Source: Myxococcales bacterium (GTDB lineage: Bacteria > Myxococcota_C > UBA6777). From it: 64,000 nt of DNA. How positions within the stretch are numbered: the first letter of the stretch is position 1; every line of letters begins with the position of its first letter. This document shows, one piece after another, positions 1 to 7,181 of this stretch. The notes under the pieces were generated by a model. The model had not been told where the DNA came from and did not search any database. It worked only from the letters and a program-made list of their open reading frames with translations. Location: assembly GCA_020632975.1 (NCBI GenBank), contig JACKEL010000012.1, forward strand, positions 1 to 64,000, in the 5' to 3' direction. The position numbers and the translations under genes are program-made.

Positions 1-57
1 CTCCGTGCCCGCCCATATCTTCCGCGGATATCCCGAATTTCCCGAATTTTCCGAGGA

Positions 58-1530
58 TTAGACGTTTTTCAGGTCGAGGCGTCGTTGTGCGATGACGACG
101 AGTTTGTCGCCAGTTTTGGTGGTCATGTGGTTGGGGGGATTGACTTTGAGTTGGGGTGTGCCGTGTTCGTCCGTGGTTTCGATGGAGACGAGGATGGCTT
201 CGTGGTCTCGTTTGAGGGTGTCGAAGATATTGCCGATGGTTTTCCCGCTCCACGCGTCGGGTAGGGGAACTTTGTAGAACTGGTTTCCGCGTGTGGGATC
301 AAACAATTCGTTGAGCATAGTGATGATCCCGCGGGTACGTTGTGCGTTGGCGAGGATGGTACCTGCGTATTCATCGGTGACAAGGATCTCTTCGACGCCC
401 ATCATGCTGAGGTGTGCGGCGTTATCGCGGTTTAGGAGTTCAACGCAAGTGAAGATCTCGGGGTTTTGTTTTTCGATCAGCATGGCGGCGAGGACGCTAC
501 GTGCGTCGCGGTCTTGGTCAGAGCGGTCGCGGATCTGATCAGCGAGGACGATGGCTTCAGAGGCGCGTTGGATGCCAGCGCGTTCAAGGACTTCGAGGCG
601 TGTAAAGTCACCTTTTACGACGTAAAGCGTGGAGGGGACGATCTTGGTTTTGTCGAGGAGATCTTCGGGTTGTCCCTCTCCAAACTCAGCGACAAGTACG
701 ATGCCTTTGTCCCAGTATTCCTCACTATTTTGGAGAGCCGCGAGCAAGAGGTTGGCGGATCGGCTCCAGCCACAAATCACGATATGATTTTCTAATTCTT
801 CTAAGTCCATATCTCCGCGCTCCATCTGAGGTTTAAGGCGATTGATCATGATCGCGGCGATGATTCCAGCGATCGACGCGAAGGTCACCACGCCAGCGAT
901 GATGATGATGAGCGATATCAGCCGTCCGCTGAAGGTTTGGGCGGGTGCACCTGTGAGGGGTTCTCCGCCAACGAGCGTGAACATGCTCCACCACACAGCA
1001 TCTTGGAAAGTTTTGACTTGGGGGTTGTTGGGTTCTGCGAGGTGGAAGGTCACAGCGCCAGCGATGACCAACGTAATGACGAGAAAGATCAGCCAAAAGT
1101 GTTGGGCCAAACTGAAGGCTAGCCAAGACTGGATGCCTGAGAAACGTCGGTTGAGTAGTTTGCCCAGCCGAAAGATCCGCAACAGCCGAAGTATCCGTAG
1201 GATGCGCAAGGATCGAAAGTAAGGTGCAAGGACAGCGATCACATCGATCCAGTATCGTCGGATGAAGCGAGAGGTTTTGCGTTCTGCGAGGTAGCGCAAG
1301 ACCAACTCGATGGAGAAGAGGATGGTGAGGCCGAGGTTGATGCTTTCGAAGATATAACGCTGGTTGGGGAAAAGGATCTCTGCAATCAGAAGGCTGATGG
1401 AGACCAAGATCAAGACGATCACAAAGACGTCTGTGGCGGGGTGGTTCATAAAACGCCGCAGAGAGCGTTTCCACGGAGGCTCTTGTGGTTTGGGGGTCTG
1501 TCTGTTCGGGCTATTTGAGGTAAAGAGCAT
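58..1530 (-). CDS. Voltage-sensor ion channel with RCK (TrkA-N/TrkA-C) domains
   Basis: A 490-residue inner-membrane cation channel. Helices S1-S3 lie at about residues 35-105. An S4-like voltage sensor follows at 106-121 with Arg at nearly every third position. A pore helix and filter lie at 175-192, S6 at 203-230, and a cytoplasmic NAD-binding RCK domain starts at 'HIVICGW' (249-255), with a TrkA-C-like end. The family gates K+ or other cation flow by voltage and ligand. The expected filter TVGYG is not present; the same place reads TLVGGEP, so ion selectivity is uncertain. I start at ATG 1530, which has an AGAGGG ribosome site; the longer frame would overlap the upstream gene, whose stop is at 1557. 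The two genes are probably cotranscribed. Confidence 0.85.
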   Translation of the reverse strand: MLFTSNSPNRQTPKPQEPPWKRSLRRFMNHPATDVFVIVLILVSISLLIAEILFPNQRYIFESINLGLTILFSIELVLRYLAERKTSRFIRRYWIDVIAVLAPYFRSLRILRILRLLRIFRLGKLLNRRFSGIQSWLAFSLAQHFWLIFLVITLVIAGAVTFHLAEPNNPQVKTFQDAVWWSMFTLVGGEPLTGAPAQTFSGRLISLIIIIAGVVTFASIAGIIAAIMINRLKPQMERGDMDLEELENHIVICGWSRSANLLLAALQNSEEYWDKGIVLVAEFGEGQPEDLLDKTKIVPSTLYVVKGDFTRLEVLERAGIQRASEAIVLADQIRDRSDQDRDARSVLAAMLIEKQNPEIFTCVELLNRDNAAHLSMMGVEEILVTDEYAGTILANAQRTRGIITMLNELFDPTRGNQFYKVPLPDAWSGKTIGNIFDTLKRDHEAILVSIETTDEHGTPQLKVNPPNHMTTKTGDKLVVIAQRRLDLKNV

Positions 1531-1556
1531 CGTGATTATCCCTCTGGTTCGAGGTT

Positions 1557-2201
1557 TCAAGCGATGTGAAGGAAGAACAGCCAAAAGATCGCGCTTTCAG
1601 TGGCGATCAATGCGAGAAGTTTGCGTTGCTTGGGTTGCAACAAAGCCCATTGCCAAAGGCTGACTGTGATCGCGCAAGAAAAGCAGAGAAAGAAGAAGAG
1701 GCTCAAGGCCGAAAGGATGGGGCTTGGTGCGTGTTCGCGTTGTAAAAGGCTGCGTAGATGTTGGTGGAGGGCTTCGCGTTCTGTGGTGGAGGGCATATTG
1801 GGGGAGGGTAGCAAAGCAAGCAGGATGGCTTCTTGGTGGCGGCACTGCGCGGTTTCTTGGGGGAAAGGTTGATAGAGTCCGCGTATGGCAGATAGAGCGT
1901 TGTAGAGGTGTTGGTAGGCAAAGAGCGCCAACTCCCAGTCGCCTTGTTCAAAAGAGAGTTGTGCAAGGCGGAGTATCCGTTGGATCGAGCGTTCGACATA
2001 ACGAGAGCCTGGCGTGTACCAACGGATGACGCGTCCATAAGAGCGGATAGCGGGGCGGAGTTGTTTTTTCTTCAATAGGTGTTCAGCGCGGTAGAAGACG
2101 TTGCGTGCGCGGAAGTAGGTCTTGAGGTAGAGGGCGCTCATGACAAAACAAGTGAGCAGCGTCAGGAAGATCAGGAATCGTTGTGCAGGACGCAGCTTCA
2201 T
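1557..2201 (-). CDS. Unknown membrane protein, two anchors around a helical domain
   Basis: A 214-residue protein I do not recognise. An N-terminal hydrophobic helix (about 9-27) is followed by an Arg/Lys-rich helical region (30-150) that looks like degenerate TPR helices ('AERLLKKKQLRPAIRSYGRV'-like spacing and 'FEQGDWELALFAYQHLY'). Two C-terminal hydrophobic segments lie at about 163-185 and 192-213. The domain between them probably faces the periplasm. It lies just upstream of the ion channel with a short gap, so it could be an accessory subunit or a simple operon neighbour; the sequence does not decide this. Confidence 0.6.
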   Translation of the reverse strand: MKLRPAQRFLIFLTLLTCFVMSALYLKTYFRARNVFYRAEHLLKKKQLRPAIRSYGRVIRWYTPGSRYVERSIQRILRLAQLSFEQGDWELALFAYQHLYNALSAIRGLYQPFPQETAQCRHQEAILLALLPSPNMPSTTEREALHQHLRSLLQREHAPSPILSALSLFFFLCFSCAITVSLWQWALLQPKQRKLLALIATESAIFWLFFLHIA

Positions 2202-2251
2202 CGAAAAACCTTGTCATGTCGGCGGACTGTTGGGGCGAAAGGAACCTTGTT

Positions 2252-3016
2252 TTAGATAAAGTCTCTACGCGCAAACAGGACGCTCGAAAAGAAGAGAAAG
2301 AGTCCGATGTAGAGGAGCGTATAGGTCGCTGAAGACAAGATGTAATCGGGTGGGATGGGTTCTTGATGCACGACACGTTGGGCAACGTTGAGATAGTTGA
2401 GGTTGGGGAGAGCGGTGCTGCCTTTGAGAAGGAGCCATACGATCGGATTGCCCGTGCGTTTGAGCAGGAGTTCGATCTCAGGCATGAGGCGACCGATCAG
2501 GAAGATCGAGAAGGTGAAAAGGCCGCTAAAAAACGGTGTCGTAAAAGAAGAGAAAAAGAGCGCGATGCTGGTGATTAGCATGATCTCCATCCAATACAGC
2601 AGGATGGCTTGGTAGATCCCAAACTCCACGTACTTTTGTTGGTAGAGCAAGAGGAAAGTAAAGATCACGCCCAGCAAGAGCAGTTGCGCAAACGCGGTGA
2701 GGAGCATCCCCAAGTATTTACCGAGCACGAACTGATAGCGGTAGATCGGCTTGGAGAGGAGGGTATAGAGGGTGCGTTTGTCGATCTCTTTGTGAACGAG
2801 GCTGACGCCTGTAAAGATCGCGATCAAGATACCAAAGAAGGAGATCGCACTCAGTCCAAGGTCTTTGGTGACTTTGACTTGGTGTCCAAGAGAGAGTTCT
2901 CCAAGGGCGATCGACGCGATCAAAAGGAGAAAAGCAAAGAAAAAGATCGAATAAAGGATCTTGTCACGGATGGCTTCGCGGAATGTATTTTGGGCGATCA
3001 CCAGGAGTTTATGCAT
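2252..3016 (-). CDS. ABC-2 type transporter permease
   Basis: A 254-residue integral membrane permease of the ABC-2 (multidrug/Nod-factor export) superfamily. The N-terminus 'LLVIAQNTFREAIRDKILY' is typical of these permeases. About six transmembrane segments follow, with a conserved cytoplasmic loop 'VHKEIDKRTLYTLLSKPI'. The ATG at 3016 overlaps the stop of the ATPase gene (TAA at 3009-3011) and has an AGGAG ribosome site, so translation is coupled. A longer reading frame exists but is not needed. It forms the membrane half of an exporter with the ATPase at 3009-4049; the substrate is unknown. Confidence 0.88.
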   Translation of the reverse strand: MHKLLVIAQNTFREAIRDKILYSIFFFAFLLLIASIALGELSLGHQVKVTKDLGLSAISFFGILIAIFTGVSLVHKEIDKRTLYTLLSKPIYRYQFVLGKYLGMLLTAFAQLLLLGVIFTFLLLYQQKYVEFGIYQAILLYWMEIMLITSIALFFSSFTTPFFSGLFTFSIFLIGRLMPEIELLLKRTGNPIVWLLLKGSTALPNLNYLNVAQRVVHQEPIPPDYILSSATYTLLYIGLFLFFSSVLFARRDFI

Positions 3017-4049
3017 CGTGGCGATTCTCCTGTTCTGTGGAGCTTTGGGAAGGGGTTTCTTTTTCGTCTTCGTCGTCTTGGAGATCGGATGGTTCGTCTT
3101 CTGTGGCGTGGACTTGTTGGACAAAAAGATCTTCCAACGTACCTTTGAGGGGCACCATAGATTCGAGCTTTCCGCCTTTTTGAAGGATCAGCTTAATGGC
3201 TTCTTCTGAACGCTCTGTAGAAAAGACCAGCGTCGTCCTTGGGGGGCCAGGGACGATCACGCGTTCAGCGAGTCGTGTGAGCTGATCAAGATCGAGTGTC
3301 GAGAGCCCTGTAAAGGTGATCTCCGTTTTGAGGCCACTGAGATCAGAGAGCAGATCATGCAGGGTTCCAAGTTTGCGGAGTTGCCCTTTGGTGACGATGG
3401 CAACGCGATCACAAAGCATCTCGACATCTTGGAGGATGTGCGAGGAAAAGAAGACGGTCTTTCCGCTTTCTCGAAGTCGAAAGATGATATCGCGAACATC
3501 CTTTCGACCGATCGGGTCCAGTCCGCTCATGGGCTCATCAAGGATCACGAGATCGGGATCGTTGATCAGGGCTTGCGCGATCCCAATGCGCTGGATCATC
3601 CCTTTGGAGTATTTGCGCAGAGGAAGTTTGCGTGCGTGGGAAAGGCCGACCTGTTCGAGCAGTCGTTCTACACGAACGCTGCGGATCGAGCTAGAAAGTC
3701 CGAAAAGACGGGCATAAAAGTTGAGGAACTCAAGCCCTGTCAAATAGTCATAGAAGTAGGGGTGTTCGGGGAGAAACCCAAGACGTGCTTTGGCGCGGAG
3801 ATCGTTGGAGGGGAGGCCAAAGAGCTTGGCTTCCCCTTGCGACGGAAAGATTAAGCCCATCAACATCTTGAGGGTCGTGGTCTTTCCTGCACCGTTGGGT
3901 CCAAGAAAGCCAAAGATCTCGCCTTGTTGGACGGTCAGTGACAAGTCGCGTACAGCGCGAACACGTTTACGAAAGAAGCCGACACGAAACTCTTTGTAGA
4001 GGTGATTCAGTTCGATAACTGGTGCGTGGTCGTTCACAAAGGCCTCCAT
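3009..4049 (-). CDS. ABC transporter ATP-binding protein (CcmA/NatA class)
   Basis: A 346-residue ATPase. Walker A 'GPNGAGKTT', signature 'YSKGMIQRIGIAQAL', Walker B 'LVILDEPMSGLDP' and the switch His 'FFSSH' are all present in order. The C-terminal 100 residues form the variable extension seen in ABC-2 ATPases. The tail, rich in Asp/Glu (about 310-346), is low complexity. I chose ATG 4049 because the reading frame upstream runs into obg and shows no family similarity. It powers the coupled permease; the two genes overlap by 8 bases. Confidence 0.92.
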   Translation of the reverse strand: MEAFVNDHAPVIELNHLYKEFRVGFFRKRVRAVRDLSLTVQQGEIFGFLGPNGAGKTTTLKMLMGLIFPSQGEAKLFGLPSNDLRAKARLGFLPEHPYFYDYLTGLEFLNFYARLFGLSSSIRSVRVERLLEQVGLSHARKLPLRKYSKGMIQRIGIAQALINDPDLVILDEPMSGLDPIGRKDVRDIIFRLRESGKTVFFSSHILQDVEMLCDRVAIVTKGQLRKLGTLHDLLSDLSGLKTEITFTGLSTLDLDQLTRLAERVIVPGPPRTTLVFSTERSEEAIKLILQKGGKLESMVPLKGTLEDLFVQQVHATEDEPSDLQDDEDEKETPSQSSTEQENRHDA

Positions 4050-4086
4050 TCGATGAGCGCGAGGGGTAGGGCCGTTAAGATTCGGC

Positions 4087-5160
4087 TCAGCTGCGCAAAG
4101 GGTCCCACGGCTCGGTCTCTTCGGTCTCGGGGGCTGTCTGCTTTTTGTGTTCATCAAGCAGGTCAGAAAGAGCGTGGAGCAAAGGTACCACACCTCGTCC
4201 TGTTTGGGCAGAGATCAAAAAGAATGGGATCTCACGTTCTGCAAAGTAAGCCCCGACTTCTTCTTCGCAAATCTCTGCGATGGTTTCGTCTTCCACTTTG
4301 TTGAGTGCGACGAGTGTTGGGTTTTCTGCGAGCTGTGATCCGTAGGCTTCATCGTAGAGTTCGAGTTCGCGTTGAAGGATCTCGTAGTCGCGGATGGGAT
4401 CGCGATCAGCATCGTTGGAAAGCTCGATCATGTGGAGGAACACTCTTGTTCGCTCGACATGCCGCAAGAAGCGAATCCCCAAACCTGTGCCTTGGTGAGC
4501 GCCTTCGATCAGACCGGGTACATCGGCCATCACGAAAGAACCACGTCCTGGCGCTTGGACCACGCCAAGGTTGGGCACGAGTGTTGTAAAGGGATAGTCG
4601 CCGATCTTGGGGCGCGCTTTGGAGACATGGGAGATCAAGGTGGACTTGCCTACGTTGGGGAAGCCCAAGACGCCCACATCTGCGAGGAGTTTGAGTTCCA
4701 GGCGGAGAGTACGTTGTTCGCCTAGCTCACCAGGATCTGCGTAGTCAGGAGCTTGGCGCGTCGCAGTAACAAAGCGCATATTGCCGCGCCCACCGCGTCC
4801 ACCAGAGGCCACACAAAAGGTCTGGTCATGATCCACAAGGTCCACCAAGAGTTCTTCGGTTTCTTCGTCGTAGACGAGTGTTCCTGTGGGGACGCGGATA
4901 ATGGTGTTGACTCCGCCGCGTCCGTGTTGATCTTTTCCTCGTCCGTGTTCTCCGCGCTCAGCCCGATATCGCGGGATATAACGTAGGTCGAGCAGGGTGG
5001 AAAGGTTGTGATCGGCGCGCAAGATCACGTCGCCACCTTTTCCTCCATCTCCACCGCAGGGACCGCCGTTGGGTCGGTATTTTTCGCGTCGAAAGGCGAC
5101 ACAACCACGGCCACCGTCGCCTGCGCTGACCTCAATGATCGCTTCGTCGATAAATTGCAT
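4087..5160 (-). CDS. obg: Ribosome-associated GTPase Obg
   Basis: A 357-residue Obg/CgtA GTPase. It has the Gly-rich Obg fold at the N-terminus ('GDGGRGCVAFRREKY', 'GGDGGKGGDVI'), a G domain with the P-loop 'GFPNVGKSTL', switch 'TTLVPNLG', G3 'DVPGLIEGA' and 'NKVE'. It acts in late 50S assembly and stress control. Its position downstream of rplU-rpmA is the classic bacterial order, but here a 930-base gap and an intrinsic terminator separate them, so obg probably has its own promoter. It precedes the ABC exporter genes. Confidence 0.97.
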   Translation of the reverse strand: MQFIDEAIIEVSAGDGGRGCVAFRREKYRPNGGPCGGDGGKGGDVILRADHNLSTLLDLRYIPRYRAERGEHGRGKDQHGRGGVNTIIRVPTGTLVYDEETEELLVDLVDHDQTFCVASGGRGGRGNMRFVTATRQAPDYADPGELGEQRTLRLELKLLADVGVLGFPNVGKSTLISHVSKARPKIGDYPFTTLVPNLGVVQAPGRGSFVMADVPGLIEGAHQGTGLGIRFLRHVERTRVFLHMIELSNDADRDPIRDYEILQRELELYDEAYGSQLAENPTLVALNKVEDETIAEICEEEVGAYFAEREIPFFLISAQTGRGVVPLLHALSDLLDEHKKQTAPETEETEPWDPLRS

Positions 5161-5271
5161 GATTCTTTCTCTGATCTTTCCCTAGGGACCGGGCTTTTGT
5201 TCGGTGTGGATCAACCGCACAAAAGCGGTATGGATCATGGGACCGTAGAGCTTGCGGGTCGGGTAGGTGAT

Positions 5272-5304
5272 AAAAAAAAAGCCCAAGGCCCAGGGCCTCG
5301 GACT
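5272..5304 (-). terminator. Intrinsic terminator upstream of obg
   Basis: On the minus strand an 11-base-pair stem (arms 5294-5304 and 5280-5290, two G-T pairs) closes a CTG loop and is followed at once by eight T residues. It would stop transcription arriving from the rplU-rpmA side about 110 bases before obg. Confidence 0.85.
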
Positions 5305-5305
5305 T

Positions 5306-5867
5306 TACGGTTCGTTTTCGTGCTCGCTTGTTTAGCGATTGTTCACGTGGAGGGTGAACGGTTCAGACTCTGCGAGAAGAAGGCCTCGGATAACGAAGAT
5401 TTGAGCAGGGAGGCCGAGCTTGTCAAGGCTATCGTGTGATGAAGACGACATCACGAGTTTTCGGGTTCACTTGAGTTCCAGCGGGTCGGGCGCATGCATA
5501 AGCGCGGGTCGCGTGAGCAGGGAGCTGGTTGTGAGCGTGAATGTGTTATCCGAGTCTTGGTTCCTTATGAGAAGTTTTTTCAGAAAAGAGCTTGCGTATG
5601 AGCGTGAGCTGTCTCAACTTTAGTTTGCTTTGCTGCGAGAGCGATGAGCATCCGAGTTCACAAGAGCATCGAAAAGGTGATTGAAGATGAACAGGGAACG
5701 TGTCGTTTTCGTATGAGCAGGAGATCGAACGAGCGTGTGAAGAGGCACAAGAACGGGTCGGGCGTATTCACAAGCGCGGGTCGCATCGAACGGGGTCTCG
5801 ATCAAGAGCTTCAACTTGAGTGGTGTTACAGCGTGATTCCACTTGAGCATGGGCTAGCGATTGGTTG
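5306..5867. repeat. Decayed repeat-bearing region without an intact gene
   Basis: No convincing full-length gene is seen between rpmA and obg. A 31-base unit occurs twice in direct orientation (5482-5512 and 5754-5784) with three mismatches, all three bases apart. Read on the plus strand both copies encode RVGR(M/I)HKRGS. Short fragments with coding character surround each copy but are broken by stops. Looser related strings (CACTTGAG, GTATGAGC, GCGTGAGC) recur throughout. This looks like remnants of a duplicated coding sequence or a structured RNA region. Confidence 0.5.
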
Positions 5868-5887
5868 AGGCCCTTTTTTATGGGCCT
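5868..5887. terminator. Short hairpin downstream of rpmA
   Basis: An inverted repeat AGGCCC / GGGCCT surrounds an eight-base T-rich loop. It lacks a clear T run after the stem on either strand, so it is a weak terminator or processing hairpin. Confidence 0.35.
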
Positions 5888-5995
5888 TTGGATCAAAAGT
5901 CAACCCTTATCTTTCACTTTTATCAACATTCACATGGAGCAAGCGTGCGCGAGAACGTAGGGGGCGTGATCGCTGTACTATGTGGAGTATAGCGC

Positions 5996-6022
5996 GGACT
6001 TTTTGGGGGTCCAAAAAAGTCC
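5996..6022. repeat. Inverted repeat just after rpmA
   Basis: Arms at 5996-6004 (GGACTTTTT) and 6013-6022 (AAAAAAGTCC) can form a hairpin about 70 bases past the rpmA stop. A smaller hairpin (CGATC/GATCG, 6024-6039) lies between it and rpmA. Together they could end or protect the rplU-rpmA mRNA. Confidence 0.4.
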
Positions 6023-6092
6023 CCGATCTTTGTGGATCGGTCCCGACATCTCCGAGTTTTTCGGTGTGGGGCGCTATCTTCCTGATCCCAGA

Positions 6093-6377
6093 TTACTCTT
6101 GGGGTGCAGCGATTGCGTCATCTTGGAGGGGATACACGCTTACTTTTTTACGACGACGATCTTTGACTTCAAAAGTCACGATGCCATCGATCAAAGCGAA
6201 GAGTGTGTTGTCGCGTCCGATACCGACGTTTTGGCCGGGATGGATCTTGGTGCCGAGTTGGCGAACAATGATGTTCCCTGCGCGAGCGTACTCACCGCCG
6301 AACTTCTTGACGCCACGCCGCTGACCAGCGCTATCGCGACCGTTCCTGGTACTACCACCACCTTTTTTAGTAGCCAT
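6093..6377 (-). CDS. rpmA: 50S ribosomal protein L27
   Basis: A 94-residue L27. The N-terminus 'MATKKGGGSTRNGRDSAG' matches the family, whose N-terminal tail reaches the peptidyl-transferase centre. The core 'RQLGTKIHPGQNVGIGRDNT' spacing and the basic 'DRRRKKVSVYP' end are typical. There is no Firmicutes-type N-terminal cleavage extension. It lies 107 bases after rplU in the same operon. Confidence 0.98.
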   Translation of the reverse strand: MATKKGGGSTRNGRDSAGQRRGVKKFGGEYARAGNIIVRQLGTKIHPGQNVGIGRDNTLFALIDGIVTFEVKDRRRKKVSVYPLQDDAIAAPQE

Positions 6378-6439
6378 AAGTCTATGCTCCTACCGAGCGG
6401 CCCTTGGGGGACCGTGGGGGGTTGATGCCGAGAGATTTC

Positions 6440-6467
6440 AGTGATCTTTGCGATCGCGAAGATCACT
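6440..6467. repeat. Near-perfect 28-base palindrome between rplU and rpmA
   Basis: AGTGATCTT...AAGATCACT arms enclose a GCGATCGC core, with one T-G pair. No T run follows it on the coding (minus) strand, so it is more likely an intercistronic mRNA stabiliser or processing site than a terminator. Confidence 0.6.
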
Positions 6468-6484
6468 TTTATGAGATCTCTATA

Positions 6485-6814
6485 TTAGCCTTTGAGGTTG
6501 CCGTCGGGAGCGATCTCCAGAACGCGAAGACGCGTGTGGTACTGGCGATGCCCTTGGCGGTTGCGATATTTTTTACGACGCTTGAACTTGTAGACAAGGA
6601 TCTTTTTCGCGCGGAATTGCTCAACGACTTCGCAAGCTACGCGAGCGCCTTCGAGGATAGGTGTTCCAATTTGCGCGCTGTTGTCGTCGCTAACCATCAA
6701 GATACTGTCGAAGACGATCTTTTCGTTTTTTTCCGCTGGCAGTTTTTCGACAAAGAACAAGTCGCCTTCTTTGACACGGTACTGCTTACCGCCGGTTTGA
6801 ATGACCGCATACAT
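6485..6814 (-). CDS. rplU: 50S ribosomal protein L21
   Basis: A 109-residue L21. 'MYAVIQTGGKQYRVKEGD' at the start, 'FDSILMVSDD' in the middle and 'KFKRRKKYRNRQGHRQYHT' near the end are family hallmarks (rRNA-binding basic loop). It is the first gene of the rplU-rpmA operon. The leader upstream is about 250 bases long and contains a promoter, a palindrome over the likely start point, and a further hairpin. Confidence 0.97.
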   Translation of the reverse strand: MYAVIQTGGKQYRVKEGDLFFVEKLPAEKNEKIVFDSILMVSDDNSAQIGTPILEGARVACEVVEQFRAKKILVYKFKRRKKYRNRQGHRQYHTRLRVLEIAPDGNLKG

Positions 6815-6969
6815 GAGGAAAAATCCTTTTTGACTGAGATTCCATCTCGCGCGTGATCTTCACGTCTTTGTGACGATCGCGTGGTGCGTGAGGTTCTATA
6901 TGTGATGGGGGAACACTCGTCTTTTCTGGAGCGAGTGGGTGTGGTGGGTGAGGGGAGCGCCTTGGGGAC

Positions 6970-6990
6970 CGACAAACTTGGGGTTTGTCG
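6970..6990 (-). promoter_or_regulatory. Hairpin in the rplU leader
   Basis: Arms CGACAAAC / GTTTGTCG close a five-base loop about 155 bases upstream of rplU, and outer GACC/GGTC bases can extend the stem. L21 operons in other bacteria are known to have structured leaders; this one is not recognised as a known class. Confidence 0.4.
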
Positions 6991-7048
6991 TGTGGTCTCG
7001 AAGGGGCGGAAAAGCCCGAACGATGGCCCAAATGCGCGAGAACGCGCA

Positions 7049-7073
7049 CCTATCCACAAAAAGAGTGGATAGG
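7049..7073. promoter_or_regulatory. Perfect palindrome overlapping the rplU promoter
   Basis: Nine-base perfect arms (7049-7057 and 7065-7073) flank a seven-base spacer. The palindrome touches the -10 element and covers the expected start site, the usual place for a repressor operator. Each arm also resembles a DnaA box with one mismatch. Confidence 0.5.
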
Positions 7074-7101
7074 TTGTAGTCGAAAGGCGATATGATGTCA
7101 A
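7073..7101 (-). promoter_or_regulatory. Sigma-70 type promoter for rplU-rpmA
   Basis: On the minus strand a perfect -35 TTGACA (7096-7101), a 17-base spacer and a -10 TACAAC (7073-7078). It is the only strong promoter-like pair upstream of rplU. Confidence 0.65.
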
Positions 7102-7181
7102 GCAAAAGTTTCAATGCTCACACGTGCTTCGGGCCGTATGGGGCTTGGGGGGAGAGCTTTGGAGAGGGTGCGTTGAGGGGC

